Notes under the pieces: model-generated
Databases searched by the model: none
The model's input: the letters and a program-made list of their open reading frames with translations, nothing else
Told to the model about the DNA's origin: nothing
Shown here: positions 11,448-21,027 of the stretch, piece after piece
Layout: the number at the start of each line of letters is the position of its first letter
How positions within the stretch are numbered: position 1 is the first letter of the stretch
Program-made: the position numbers and the translations under genes
DNA from: Streptomyces liangshanensis
GTDB taxonomy: Bacteria > Actinomycetota > Actinomycetes > Streptomycetales > Streptomycetaceae
Reading direction: 5' to 3'
DNA: 64,000 nucleotides
Assembly (NCBI RefSeq): GCF_011694815.1
Contig: NZ_CP050177.1
Coordinates: 3,417,001 to 3,481,000 of the forward strand

Positions 11448-12008
11448 TCAGCCGCCGTACACGTGCGGTGCGAGTGTGCCGACAAATGGCATGTTGCGGT
11501 ACTTCTCGTTGTAATCCAGGCCGTATCCGACGACGAACTCATTCGGAATGTCGAACCCGATCCACTTCACGTCGATCGCGACCTTTGCGGCATCCGGCTT
11601 ACGGAGCAGGGTGACGACCTCCAGCGAGGCCGGCTCCCGGGAGCCCAGGTTGGACAGCAGCCACGACAGGGTCAGCCCCGAGTCGATGATGTCCTCCACG
11701 ATCAGGACGTGCTTGCCCTTGATGTCCGTGTCCAGGTCCTTGAGGATCCTGACGACACCGGAGGACTGCGTGCCCGCCCCGTACGAGGAGACGGCCATCC
11801 AGTCCATCGTCACGGGGGTGGACAGAGCTCGCGCCAGGTCCGCCATCACCATCACGGCGCCCTTGAGCACCCCGACGAGAAGCAGATCCTTGCCCGCGTA
11901 CTCCGCGTCGATCTTCCCGGCCAGTTCGGCCAGCTTCCCGTCGATCTCTTCCTTGGTGATGAGCACCGATTGAAGATCGGTGCCCAAGTCCTTGTCGTCC
12001 ACCCGCAT
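11448..12008 (-). CDS. hpt: Hypoxanthine phosphoribosyltransferase
   Basis: Purine salvage: hypoxanthine or guanine plus PRPP gives IMP or GMP. The PRPP-binding signature [14 protein letters not shown] is clear, and DFDIPNEF-type context is seen at [16 protein letters not shown]. The ATG at 12008 is preceded in frame by a GTG at 12011. tilS ends 42 bp upstream, and the tilS-hpt-ftsH order is widely conserved, so this is likely one operon. Confidence 0.95.
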   Translation of the reverse strand: MRVDDKDLGTDLQSVLITKEEIDGKLAELAGKIDAEYAGKDLLLVGVLKGAVMVMADLARALSTPVTMDWMAVSSYGAGTQSSGVVRILKDLDTDIKGKHVLIVEDIIDSGLTLSWLLSNLGSREPASLEVVTLLRKPDAAKVAIDVKWIGFDIPNEFVVGYGLDYNEKYRNMPFVGTLAPHVYGG

Positions 12009-12053
12009 CACTTTCGTCGTCGCCAGGAGACCAGCGCCACAGATGCTGTTGTC

Positions 12054-13109
12054 TCAGCCCTGCCGGATGACCAGTCTGCCACCCTGCCTCCTGGCCTCCA
12101 CGCGGCCGGGCAGGTTGATGGCTCCCTGGCCGCGCCAGCCCGTGATCAGGCGGTCGACCTCCTCGATGTGCCGGGCGAACAGCGAACCGGCCGGGGCGCC
12201 CGCGCCGATGACCGCCGTACGGAGCACCCGGCGGCGGACGGCGGGCGGCAGCGCGTACAGCTTCGCGCACTCCAGCAGGCCCGCCGCGTCCCGTACGGAG
12301 CGCTCCGCGTCGGCCGCCCAGGCGTCCAGGGCGTCCGCGTCGTCGCGGGAGAGCCGTGCCGTACGGGCCAGGGCCTCCACCACGCCCTTGCCGAGGGCCT
12401 TCTCCAGGGCGGGCAGCCCCTCGTGGCGCAGCCGGGAGCGGGTGTAGGCCGGGTCGGTGTTGTGCGGGTCGTCCCAGACGGGGATCGACTGCACCAGACA
12501 GGCCTTGCGCGCGGTCTGCCGGTCGACCTGGAGGAACGGGCGGCGGTAGCGGCCGGCCGCCCCCGAGACGGCCGCCATACCGGAGAGCGAGCGGGTGCCC
12601 GAGCCGCGGGCGAGACCCAGCAGCACGGTCTCCGCCTGGTCGTCGCGGGTGTGGCCGAGCAGGACGGCGGCAGCGCCGTGGCGCTCGGCCGCGGCGTCCA
12701 GCGCGGCGTACCGCGCGTCCCGGGCCGCGGCCTCGGGGCCGCCCTCGCGGCCGACGGTCACGGCGACGGATTCGACGGGGTCGAGCCGCATGCCGCCCAG
12801 GCGGGCCACGACCTCGGCGGCGCGGAGGTCCGAGCCGTCCTGGAGGCCGTGGTCGACGGTGACGGCGCCGGCGCGGACGGAGAGTTTGGGGGCCTCGAAG
12901 GCGAGGGCCGAGGCGAGCGCCATGGAGTCGGCGCCGCCGGAGCAGGCGACGAGGACGAGCGGGCGGTCGTCGGCGACGAGCGTCGAGGAGCGGTGGGGGG
13001 TGGTGACGCGGGACGCCTCAGGTCGCTCGATGAGGGCGTCGTGCAGTACGTCGTGGAGTACGCGGCGGACCGCCAGGCGTATCGCCGCGACCGCAGGATG
13101 GGGACCCAT
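12054..13109 (-). CDS. tilS: tRNA(Ile)-lysidine synthase
   Basis: Converts the wobble C of tRNA-Ile(CAU) to lysidine. It has the PP-loop motif [13 protein letters not shown] near residue 54 and ATP-pyrophosphatase family phrases ([26 protein letters not shown]). The ATG at 13109 has GAAGGG eight bases upstream; a longer reading adds an Arg-rich leader. At about 351 aa it matches the short actinobacterial form. Confidence 0.93.
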   Translation of the reverse strand: MGPHPAVAAIRLAVRRVLHDVLHDALIERPEASRVTTPHRSSTLVADDRPLVLVACSGGADSMALASALAFEAPKLSVRAGAVTVDHGLQDGSDLRAAEVVARLGGMRLDPVESVAVTVGREGGPEAAARDARYAALDAAAERHGAAAVLLGHTRDDQAETVLLGLARGSGTRSLSGMAAVSGAAGRYRRPFLQVDRQTARKACLVQSIPVWDDPHNTDPAYTRSRLRHEGLPALEKALGKGVVEALARTARLSRDDADALDAWAADAERSVRDAAGLLECAKLYALPPAVRRRVLRTAVIGAGAPAGSLFARHIEEVDRLITGWRGQGAINLPGRVEARRQGGRLVIRQG

Positions 13110-13296
13110 GTCCGGTGCCCTTCGTGATGTTTTTCGGGGGGTGCCTCGGTCGGAGACCGGCCGGAGACCGTCACGCAGAGTGCGTAGATGGTGACAGATC
13201 CGAGCCATTACCCGAGCATGGCACGCCTACCCCTGGCTCACGGTCCCTCGGACGGGTGATTACTGAGGCGTACTTCTGCCGTCGGCGGGATCACGA

Positions 13297-14439
13297 TCAG
13301 GAATCTGTCTTACGGTGCACCCTCGCCACCCAGTCCGCGGGCTTGGCGATCTCGGCCTTGGTCGGCAGGGTGTTCGGCGAGGTCCAGACCCGGTTGAAGC
13401 CGTCCATGCCGACCTCCTCGACCACCGCGCGCACGAACCGCTCGCCGTCCCGGTACTGGCGCAGCTTGGCGTCGAGCCCCAGCAGCTTGCGCAGCGCGAG
13501 GTCGAGCCGGCTGGCGCCGCTGGCCCTGCGCTGCTGGAACTTCTCGCGGATCTCGGCGACGGACGGCACGACCTGCGGTCCGACGCCGTCCATCACGTAG
13601 TCGGCGTGGCCTTCGAGCAGGGACATCACGGCGGTGAGGCGGCCGAGGACCTCGCGCTGGCCGGGGGTCTGGACCAGCTCGACGATGCTGCGGCCGCCGT
13701 CGGTGCCCGTGTTGTCGTCCCCGCCCTCGGCACGGTTGCCCGTGAGGGACTGGGCGGCCTCCCTGAGCCGTTCCACGACGGTCGTGGGGTCGACGTCGGT
13801 CTCGGCGAGGAAGGACTGGATCTCGCCCTGGAGGTGGTCCCTGAGCCAGGGCACGCCGGTGAACTGGGTGCGGTGCGTCTCCTCGTGGAGGGCGACCCAG
13901 AGCCTGAAGTCGTGCGGGTCGACGTCGAGTTCGCGCTCGACGTGGACGATGTTGGGGGCGACGAGCAGCAGCCGGCCGCCGCCGTCGGCGCCCGACGGCA
14001 GGTCGCGGGTGGGCGGTGCGAACGTCTCGTACTGGCCGAGGACCCGGGACGACATGAACGACAGCAGCATGCCCAGCTCGACGCCGGTCACCTTGCCGCC
14101 GACCGCGCCGAGGACGGCCGATCCCGGGTTGCCGGAGCGCCGCTCCTGCATCTTCTCGAACAGGGGCTTGAGCAGCTCACGGAATCCGGCGACGTTGGCC
14201 CGGACCCAGCCGGCCCGGTCCACGACCAGCACGGGGGTGTCGGCGGGCTCGTGCCCCTCGGGGATCATCCGGGTGTACCCCCGGACGTGCTCCTCGGAGG
14301 CCTTGGCGTGCCGCCGCAGCTCGGCGACGATCTCGCGCGCCTCGTCCCGCGTGACCTCCGGGCCGGGCCGCGCCAGGCGGATCGCCGTCGCGACCGCGAG
14401 GTTCCAGTCGACCATCTCTGCACCACCGATGCTCGTCAT
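13297..14439 (-). CDS. Zinc-dependent metalloprotease of the zincin-like DUF2342 family
   Basis: 380 residues. The centre carries LHEETHRTQF, an HExxH-type zinc site, followed by a conserved Glu-rich region (EGHADYVMDGVG) typical of the actinobacterial family annotated as F420-biosynthesis-associated or zincin-like. The substrate is unknown. It lies between dacB and tilS on the same strand, an arrangement recurrent in actinobacteria. The protein is soluble, with no signal peptide. Confidence 0.86.
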   Translation of the reverse strand: MTSIGGAEMVDWNLAVATAIRLARPGPEVTRDEAREIVAELRRHAKASEEHVRGYTRMIPEGHEPADTPVLVVDRAGWVRANVAGFRELLKPLFEKMQERRSGNPGSAVLGAVGGKVTGVELGMLLSFMSSRVLGQYETFAPPTRDLPSGADGGGRLLLVAPNIVHVERELDVDPHDFRLWVALHEETHRTQFTGVPWLRDHLQGEIQSFLAETDVDPTTVVERLREAAQSLTGNRAEGGDDNTGTDGGRSIVELVQTPGQREVLGRLTAVMSLLEGHADYVMDGVGPQVVPSVAEIREKFQQRRASGASRLDLALRKLLGLDAKLRQYRDGERFVRAVVEEVGMDGFNRVWTSPNTLPTKAEIAKPADWVARVHRKTDS

Positions 14440-14521
14440 GCGTCAACCGTACGTGGTCGGCGGCGGAGTCGTCAGGGGACGACGGGCCCCCCTTGGCGCC
14501 TTCGGGGGCCTCCCGGCCGCG

Positions 14522-15940
14522 TCAGCGGGGGCCGAGGGCGGCGGAGAGGCGGTCCAGGGCCGCCTGGGCGGTGTCGGGGGCGGGGGTGGCGCCGGCCATG
14601 AAGGCGAAGGCCAGGAGCCGCCCGCCGGGGTCCACGACGGTGCCCGCGAGGGTGTTCACGCCGGTGAGCGTGCCGGTCTTCGCCCGAACGAGTCCCCTGG
14701 CCGGTACGGCGTCGGCGTACCGGCCGCGCAGGGTGCCGCTGAATCCGGCGACCGGCAGCCCGGTCAGGACGGGCCGCAGCTCGGGGTGGTCGGGGTCGGC
14801 GGCCCGGGCGAGGAGCGCGGTCAGCAGGGAGGCGCCGACCAGGTCCTTGCGGTTCAGTCCGCTGCCGTCGGTGAACCGGGCGTGGCCGAGGGGCAGTTCG
14901 AGCTCGTCGAGCTGTTCCCTGACGGCCCGTCCCGCGCCGGCGAAGCTCGCCGGTTCGTCCTCGGCGAGCGCGGTCTGCCGGGCCAGGGACTCCGCGATGT
15001 CGTTGTCGCTCTCGGTCAGGGTCCGCTCGACCAGCGCGGACAGGGGCGCGGAGTACGTCCTGGCCAGGGGCTTCGCGTCCTTGGGGGCGCGGTGGGACCC
15101 GGTGACGGCGGTGACCCGGACGCCCCGGTCGCGCAGCAGCCCGGCGAAGACGTCGGTGGCGTCGCCGGCCGGGTCGCCGCTGCGGGGGGCGGGCCCGCTG
15201 GTCGAGGCGTTCAGGCGGCCCTCGTCGGCCATGAGGGCGACGACGGGGGCGATGTTGTCGTTGGGGCCGATGGGGTGCTGGCGGGGGCCCGAGTAGAGGG
15301 AGACGTCGTAGCCGAGGCGGACCTCGGCGACGCCCCGGTCGCCGAGGGCGCGGGCGGTGTCGTCGGCGAGCGCGCCGAGCCGCCGGGTGGTGAGGGTGGC
15401 GTCGCCGCCGCCGACGAGGGTCAGCGTCCGCGCGTCGCGGCCGGCCACGACGGTGGTGGGGATGCGGTGTTCGGGGCCGAGGGCGGAGAGGGCGGCGACC
15501 ATGGTGGCGATCTTCACGGTGGAGGCGGGGACCATCGGGGTGTCGGGGCCCTTGCCGTACAGCCGCCTGCCGGTGGCGACGTCCACGACGTCCGCCGTGC
15601 GGACGGCGCCGAGCGCGGGGTCGTCCAGGAGGGGGCCGAGCTTCTTGCCGAGCTTCTCGGCGAGGCCGGCGGGGAGCCGGGCGGGGGCCGGGGCCGTACC
15701 GCTGAGCGCGGCGAGGACCGCCGGGGCGCTGGGGGCGGGCGCGGGCCCCCGGTCGGGGCCCCGCGCGGGCGCCGGGCCGTGACCGGCGGCGGCCGTGCGG
15801 TCCTGGGCGGCGGCCCATCTCCGCTCGGCCTCGCGCTGGCCGGAGTCCCACGGGCCGGCGAGCGCGACGGCTCCGGCGGCGAGCACGAGTCCGACGGCGA
15901 CAGAACCCGCGGTGAGCTGCCACACTTTCGGCTCAAGCAC
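14522..15940 (-). CDS. dacB: D-alanyl-D-alanine carboxypeptidase/endopeptidase (PBP4, DacB type)
   Basis: Cell-wall peptidase of the S13 family. An N-terminal hydrophobic segment acts as signal or anchor. The three active-site motifs are present: SxxK in [10 protein letters not shown], SxN in ESDND, and KTG in RAKTGTLTG. The GTG at 15940 has GAAAGGGG about ten bases upstream, whereas the ATG at 15985 would add a Cys-containing leader. It is divergent from ppa. Confidence 0.92.
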   Translation of the reverse strand: MLEPKVWQLTAGSVAVGLVLAAGAVALAGPWDSGQREAERRWAAAQDRTAAAGHGPAPARGPDRGPAPAPSAPAVLAALSGTAPAPARLPAGLAEKLGKKLGPLLDDPALGAVRTADVVDVATGRRLYGKGPDTPMVPASTVKIATMVAALSALGPEHRIPTTVVAGRDARTLTLVGGGDATLTTRRLGALADDTARALGDRGVAEVRLGYDVSLYSGPRQHPIGPNDNIAPVVALMADEGRLNASTSGPAPRSGDPAGDATDVFAGLLRDRGVRVTAVTGSHRAPKDAKPLARTYSAPLSALVERTLTESDNDIAESLARQTALAEDEPASFAGAGRAVREQLDELELPLGHARFTDGSGLNRKDLVGASLLTALLARAADPDHPELRPVLTGLPVAGFSGTLRGRYADAVPARGLVRAKTGTLTGVNTLAGTVVDPGGRLLAFAFMAGATPAPDTAQAALDRLSAALGPR

Positions 15941-16113
15941 GGCTGACCAGCCCCTTTCGCAATCACACAGCTGCGTGGGGGACACTTAATCACTGCGCCT
16001 TGCCACGAGCACGGCACCCCGGCCAACGGCAGCCCGTCCAGCCGCGGCACGGGGTGCTTCTCCGTGAGGCCGCAACGTCACCGTACGCATGTGTTGATCA
16101 TGGAGGAGCACCC

Positions 16114-16611
16114 GTGGAGTTCGACGTCACCATCGAGATCCCTAAGGGTTCGCGGAACAAGTACGAGGTCGACCACGAGACCGGTCGGATCCGACTTGAC
16201 CGTCGGCTCTTCACCTCGACCAGCTACCCCGCGGACTACGGCTTCGTCGAGAACACCCTGGGCGAGGACGGCGATCCGCTGGACGCGCTCGTCATCCTGG
16301 ACGACCCGACCTTCCCGGGCTGCCTCATCAAGTGCCGCGCGATCGGCATGTTCCGGATGACCGACGAGGCCGGCGGCGACGACAAGCTGCTGTGCGTCCC
16401 GGCGTCGGACCCCCGGGTGGAGCACCTGCGCGACATCCACCACGTCTCCGAGTTCGACCGCCTGGAGATCCAGCACTTCTTCGAGGTCTACAAGGACCTG
16501 GAGCCGGGCAAGTCCGTCGAGGGCGCCGACTGGGTCGGCCGCGCCGAGGCGGAGGCCGAGATCGAGGCCTCGTACAAGCGCCTTGAGGCCAAGGGCGGCG
16601 CGCACCACTGA
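16114..16611 (+). CDS. ppa: Inorganic pyrophosphatase
   Basis: Hydrolyses PPi, pulling biosynthetic reactions forward. The GTG at 16114 ([18 protein letters not shown]) follows GGAGGAG. The family I signature with three Asp residues is [11 protein letters not shown]. 165 aa is normal. A strong hairpin follows the stop. Confidence 0.96.
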   Translation: MEFDVTIEIPKGSRNKYEVDHETGRIRLDRRLFTSTSYPADYGFVENTLGEDGDPLDALVILDDPTFPGCLIKCRAIGMFRMTDEAGGDDKLLCVPASDPRVEHLRDIHHVSEFDRLEIQHFFEVYKDLEPGKSVEGADWVGRAEAEAEIEASYKRLEAKGGAHH

Positions 16612-16633
16612 TCGCCTGACCGCGTACGGCCGT

Positions 16634-16669
16634 ACGGGCGGCGCACCCCTCCAGGGGTGTGCCGCCCGT
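16634..16669. terminator. Hairpin terminator after ppa
   Basis: Two 17-nt arms (ACGGGCGGCGCACCCCT and its complement, one G-T mismatch) around a CC loop, 23 bases after the ppa stop. The following 100 bases are a G-rich tract with repeated GCATGCGGGTACG-like words. Confidence 0.75.
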
Positions 16670-16775
16670 TCGTGTGCGGAGGTCACGGGGGCAGGGGGGC
16701 GTGCGGGTACGAGGGCATGCGGGCATGCGGGTACGGGGGCAGGGGGGACAGCGGGGCAGGGCGACAGACGACGCG

Positions 16776-16954
16776 CTAGGGCCTGTCTGACCATTCGCGT
16801 CGTTGCCCGGAGGGCGGCCTCGCGGCGTCAGGTGCGTGCTCTCGGCGTGCCGGGCGCGGATCCTCGTACTGGACGTACTCGGGTCTGTGCCCGGTGCGGC
16901 GAGAGTGCGTGCATGGCGTCGCGAGGCAGACGGGAATGGGCAGACAGGCCCTAG
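16776..16954. repeat. 179-bp imperfect palindromic element (MITE-like) upstream of the ThrE-type gene
   Basis: The ends are inverted: CTAGGGCCTGTCTG at 16776-16789 and CAGACAGGCCCTAG at 16941-16954. Pairing continues inward almost to the centre (arms of CTCTCGGCG / CGGCGAGAG and CCTCGTAC / GTACTCGGG type), apart from a 13-nt bulge on the left. Most arm mismatches are G-T wobbles, so a transcript would fold into a long hairpin. It ends 17 bp before the next start. I recall similar dispersed intergenic palindromes in Streptomyces; no transposase is inside. Confidence 0.7.
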
Positions 16955-16971
16955 AGAGCGGGAAGCAGACA

Positions 16972-18627
16972 GTGGTGGTCGAGCCGGACGGTCCCGAGGA
17001 CCGCAAGCCTCTTACGGACGAGGCGCGTAGTGCCTTCACCCCGCCGTTCGGGGTGGCGCGGCCGCCCGTTCCCGGGGACGACCACCCGACGTCGGAGTTC
17101 GCCGCGCCGGCGGGCTTCACGGCGCCGCCCGCCGCCTCCGCGCCGCCCGCGTACGGGCTGCCGTCGCAGGCCGGGCTCCCGTCGCAGGCGCTCACACCGG
17201 CGGAGGGCATCCCGCTCGTCACGTTGACGAAGGAGGCGCCCTGGCAGGACCGGATGCGCACCCTCCTACGGATGCCGGTCGGCGAGCGGCCCGTACCGGA
17301 CACCGTGCAGCGCCACGACGGCGCCGGGCCCGCCGTCCCCCGGGTGCTGGACCTGACGCTGCGCATCGGGGAGCTGCTGCTCGCGGGCGGCGAGGGCGCG
17401 GAGGACGTGGAGACGGCCATGTTCGCGGTCAGCCGGGCGTACGGGCTGGCCCGCTGCGAGCCGACGGTGACCTTCACGCAGCTGTCGATCTCCTACCAGC
17501 CGTCGCTGGTGGAGGACCCGGTGACGGCCAGTCGGACCGTACGGCGCCGGGGGACGGACTACACGCGGCTCGCGGCGGTCTACACGCTCGTGGACGACAT
17601 CACGGCCGAGGACACGGACGTCACGCTGGAGGAGGCGTACCGCAGGCTGGCGGTGATACGGCGCAACCGCCACCCGTACCCGGGGTGGGCGCTGACGCTG
17701 GCGAGCGGACTGCTGGCGGGGGCCGCGTCGGTGCTGGTGGGCGGTGGTCCCGTGGTGTTCGTGGCGGCGGCCGTCGGCGCGATGCTCGGGGACCGGCTGG
17801 CGTGGCTGGCGGCGGGGCGCGGGCTGCCGGAGTTCTACCAGTTCGTGGCGGCGGCGATGCCGCCGGCCGCGGTGGGGGTGGCGCTGACGCTGCTGGGGTC
17901 CGCCGTCCACTGGGACGGCCGGCCGTCGGCCGTGATCACCGGTGGGCTGTTCGCGCTGCTGCCGGGGCGGGCGCTGGTGGCCGGGGTGCAGGACGGGCTG
18001 ACGGGCTATTACATCACCGCCGCGGCGCGGCTCCTGGAAGTCATGTACTTCTTCGTCGCGATCATCATCGGTGTGCTGCTCGTGCTCTACCTGGGGGTGC
18101 AGCTCGACGCGCAGCTGAACCCGGACGCGGCGCTGAGCACCCCCGAGCGGCCCGTGGTGCAGATCGTCTCGGCCGTCGTGCTGAGCTTCGCCTTCGCGAT
18201 CCTGCTCCAGCAGGAACGTTCCACCGTGCTGATGGTGTCCCTCAACGGCGGGGTGGCGTGGACGGTGTACGCGGCGCTGCACCACACCGGGGGCATCTCG
18301 CCGGTGGCGGCGACGGCCGTGGCGGCGGGGCTGGTGGGGCTGTTCGGGCAGCTCTTCTCGCGCTACCGCTTCGCGTCGGCGCTGCCGTACGTGACGGCGG
18401 CGATCGGTCCGCTGCTGCCCGGCTCCGCCACGTACTTCGGGCTGCTGGGCCTCGCCCAGAACGACCTGGACCACGGGCTGGCGTCCCTGTCGAAGGCGGC
18501 CGCGCTGGCCCTGGCGATCGCGATCGGGGTGAACCTCGGCGGCGAGATCTCCCGGCTGTTCCTCAAGGTGCCGGGCGCCGGGCGGGCGTCCGTCCGCCGC
18601 GCGGCCAAGCGGACGCGCGGCTTCTGA
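16972..18627 (+). CDS. ThrE-type threonine/serine exporter family protein
   Basis: A Pro/Ala-rich cytosolic N terminus of about 100 residues precedes a DUF1212 (ThrE) domain beginning LDLTLRIGELLLAGGEGAEDVE. About ten membrane segments follow, with a ThrE_2-like second half. Known members export Thr or Ser. The GTG at 16972 has GGGAAG upstream; GTG 16975 is an equal alternative. The longest frame would read into the palindromic element, so I rejected its ATG. Confidence 0.85.
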   Translation: MVVEPDGPEDRKPLTDEARSAFTPPFGVARPPVPGDDHPTSEFAAPAGFTAPPAASAPPAYGLPSQAGLPSQALTPAEGIPLVTLTKEAPWQDRMRTLLRMPVGERPVPDTVQRHDGAGPAVPRVLDLTLRIGELLLAGGEGAEDVETAMFAVSRAYGLARCEPTVTFTQLSISYQPSLVEDPVTASRTVRRRGTDYTRLAAVYTLVDDITAEDTDVTLEEAYRRLAVIRRNRHPYPGWALTLASGLLAGAASVLVGGGPVVFVAAAVGAMLGDRLAWLAAGRGLPEFYQFVAAAMPPAAVGVALTLLGSAVHWDGRPSAVITGGLFALLPGRALVAGVQDGLTGYYITAAARLLEVMYFFVAIIIGVLLVLYLGVQLDAQLNPDAALSTPERPVVQIVSAVVLSFAFAILLQQERSTVLMVSLNGGVAWTVYAALHHTGGISPVAATAVAAGLVGLFGQLFSRYRFASALPYVTAAIGPLLPGSATYFGLLGLAQNDLDHGLASLSKAAALALAIAIGVNLGGEISRLFLKVPGAGRASVRRAAKRTRGF

Positions 18628-18648
18628 TCCGGCTCGTACGACGCGCGG

Positions 18649-19353
18649 TCAGCGCTTCGCGTGGCGGCCCCGGCCGCCCGTCTCCGGGGCGGTGTCCGTG
18701 GCGGGCCGGGAGGCCGGGGAGCCGCCCTCCTTCTTGGACTTGGAGCGGGCCCGCAGGAACTCGATCGCGATCGGCAGCACCGAGATGAGGACGATCAGGA
18801 TCAGGATCAGCTCGATGTGCTGGTGCACGAAGTCGATCTTGCCGAGCGCGGCGCCGAGCAGCGTGACGCCCGCGCCCCAGAGTGTGCCGCCGATGATGTT
18901 GAACGTGATGAACGAGCGGTAGTTCATGCGGCTCACACCGGCGATGATCGGCGTGAACGTCCTGACGACCGGTACGAAACGGGCCAGGACCAGCGACTTG
19001 GGGCCGTACTTCTCGAAGAAGTCGTGCGCCTTCTCCACGTTCTCCTGCTTGAAGAGCTTGGAGTCCGGGCGCTTGAACAGCGAGGGCCCGACCTTGCGGC
19101 CGAAGAGATAGCCGACCTGGTCCCCGACGATCGCCGCCAGCACCACCAGCGCGCAGACGAGCCACAGCGGGTGGTCGAGCGTGCCCGCCGTGACCAGCAG
19201 GCCCGTGGTGAAGAGGAGCGAGTCCCCCGGCAGGAAGAAGCCGATGAGGAGGCCGGACTCGGCGAACACGATGACGAGGACACCGATCAGTCCGAACGTC
19301 CCGATCAGATAGTCGGGGTCCAGCCAGCTGGGTCCGAGCGCAAGGGTGGTCAC
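18649..19353 (-). CDS. DedA family membrane protein
   Basis: 234 residues with five to six hydrophobic segments and the DedA/SNARE-associated signature (FLPGDSLLFTTG, GRFVPVVRTFTP-like ARFVPVVRTFTPIIAG, then GGTLWGAG). Bacterial DedA proteins act in membrane and undecaprenyl-phosphate or lipid transport. The GTG at 19353 has AGGAG nine bases upstream. The C-terminal tail is basic. It converges closely with the ThrE gene. Confidence 0.9.
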   Translation of the reverse strand: MTTLALGPSWLDPDYLIGTFGLIGVLVIVFAESGLLIGFFLPGDSLLFTTGLLVTAGTLDHPLWLVCALVVLAAIVGDQVGYLFGRKVGPSLFKRPDSKLFKQENVEKAHDFFEKYGPKSLVLARFVPVVRTFTPIIAGVSRMNYRSFITFNIIGGTLWGAGVTLLGAALGKIDFVHQHIELILILIVLISVLPIAIEFLRARSKSKKEGGSPASRPATDTAPETGGRGRHAKR

Positions 19354-19576
19354 GGGTTCCGGACTCCTGTGTCGTTGGTCGGTCGATCGTCGAATCGGCG
19401 TGGTCGGCCGCGCACAAGCTATCAACGCGTACCCCCGCTCCCTGGTTCCACCCGCCCCCATGAGATCCGCCCCGGCCACGGCCCGGACAGAGAGGGACAA
19501 AAGAACCCCGGGAACGGCGCGCGGACCCCTGGGTCGCGCCGGCCGGTTGTTTCCGCCCGCCATGCCACTCTTTGCG

Positions 19577-19605
19577 ACGGTACGGGGCGTTCGCCCCCGT
19601 ACGGT
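19577..19605. promoter_or_regulatory. Inverted repeat just before the ClC-type gene
   Basis: ACGGTACGGGGCG and CGCCCCCGTACGGT are near-perfect inverted arms (one extra C) around TT, ending seven bases before the GTG start. This is an operator-like position, or a 5' hairpin in the message. Confidence 0.45.
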
Positions 19606-19611
19606 GGGCGC

Positions 19612-20898
19612 GTGGCCTCCGACGCTCCGCCGACCGGCACCGCGCCGGCGCCCGCGCCCTCCGCGCGCACGCTGCTGCCCCTGGTCGTCCCCTCGCTGGT
19701 GACCGGCGTCCTCGCCAGCCTCGTGCTGCTGGGCGTGAGCGAGCTGGCGGGACAGCTCCAGGACGTCCTGTGGAAGTACCTCCCGGACGCGCTCGGGGTC
19801 GGCCGGTACTCGACGCTCTGGATGATCGTGGTCCTCACGGCGACCGGTCTCGCGGTGGGCATCGTCGTACGACGGGTGTACGGGCACGCGGGACCCGACC
19901 CGGCGACCACGGCCCTGGTCGACAGTCCCCTGCCGGCGGGCGTGGTGCCGGGGCTGCTGGTCGTGACCGTGCTGGCGCTGGCGGGCGGGGTGAGCCTCGG
20001 CCCGGAGAACCCCGTCACGGCGGTGAACATCGCGCTGACGTACTGGCTCGGGCGCAGGGTCGCGCCGAAGGCGCCCGCCGTGCTGTGGGTCTCGCTGGGC
20101 GCGGCCGGGACGATCGGGGCGCTGTTCGGTACGCCGGTGGCCGCCGCGCTCGTCCTGTCCGAGACGCTCGCGTCGCGTCCCGGGCCCGGCTCGCTGTGGG
20201 ACAAGCTGTTCGGTCCGCTGATCGCGGCGGGGGCCGGCGGGCTGATGACCGTCCTGGTCGACCGTCCGACGTTCGACCTGGACCTGCCCGACCACTCGGG
20301 CACCCACTGGAGCGACGCGCTGGCGGCGCTGGTGATCGCGCCGGTCGCCGCGGCGCTGGGCATGGTGATGGTCTACGCGTTCCCGTACGCCCACACGGCC
20401 TTCCGGCGCCTGGGGCGCCCCGTCCTGGCGCTGACCCTCGGCGGGCTGCTGCTGGGCCTTCTGGGGGCCCTGGGCGGCCCTCTGACGCTCTTCAAGGGGC
20501 TGGACGAGGTGAAGACCCTGGCCGCCGACCCCGACGGCTGGTCGGCCGGGCGGTTCGCGCTGATGTCGGTGGTGAAACTGGCGGCGGTACTCGTCGCGGC
20601 CACCTGCGGCTTCCGGGGCGGCCGGATCTTCCCCGCGCTCTTCGCGGGGGTGGCGCTCGGGCTCTGCGCGCACGCCCTGGTCCCGGGCGTGGACCCCACG
20701 GTCGGGGTGGTCTGCGCGGTGCTCGGGATGCTGCTCGCCGTCACCCGGCAGGGCTGGCTCAGCCTCTTCACGGCGGCGGTGCTGGCGGCCGACCCGAACC
20801 TGCTGCCGCTGCTGTGCGTGGCGCTGCTCCCGGCCTGGCTGCTCGTCACCGGCCGTCCGCAGATGCAGGTACGGGAGGACGGGACGGCGGTGCGGTGA
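19612..20898 (+). CDS. ClC-type ion channel/transporter protein
   Basis: 428 residues with about ten membrane segments. GGVSLGPENPV matches the family's GxxxGxEGP filter position in altered form. GTIGALFGTPVAAALVLSE matches the next conserved element, and FRGGRIFPALFAG the later G-[RK]-E/FP element. The classical GSGIP segment is not seen, so ion selectivity is uncertain. The GTG at 19612 has no good Shine-Dalgarno; a leaderless or weakly translated message is likely. Confidence 0.82.
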   Translation: MASDAPPTGTAPAPAPSARTLLPLVVPSLVTGVLASLVLLGVSELAGQLQDVLWKYLPDALGVGRYSTLWMIVVLTATGLAVGIVVRRVYGHAGPDPATTALVDSPLPAGVVPGLLVVTVLALAGGVSLGPENPVTAVNIALTYWLGRRVAPKAPAVLWVSLGAAGTIGALFGTPVAAALVLSETLASRPGPGSLWDKLFGPLIAAGAGGLMTVLVDRPTFDLDLPDHSGTHWSDALAALVIAPVAAALGMVMVYAFPYAHTAFRRLGRPVLALTLGGLLLGLLGALGGPLTLFKGLDEVKTLAADPDGWSAGRFALMSVVKLAAVLVAATCGFRGGRIFPALFAGVALGLCAHALVPGVDPTVGVVCAVLGMLLAVTRQGWLSLFTAAVLAADPNLLPLLCVALLPAWLLVTGRPQMQVREDGTAVR

Positions 20899-21027
20899 GG
20901 CCGCCGGGCGCGCGGACGGCCCCGGTGCGCTCCCCCGGCCGCCCCGTTCGTCCGTCCCGTCGGGCGACCGGCGGCGATCCTCCGTATCCTCGCCGAGGGG
21001 GCCTTTCCCACGCCGAGGAGACCCGCA

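Noticed and set aside
13634..15946. 770-aa plus-strand open frame
   Set aside because: Antisense to the zincin and dacB genes, which have clear catalytic motifs; composition is that of a shadow frame.
16894..16971. N-terminal extension of the ThrE-type protein from ATG 16894
   Set aside because: The extra codons lie in the palindromic element, and a better start with a ribosome binding site is at 16972.
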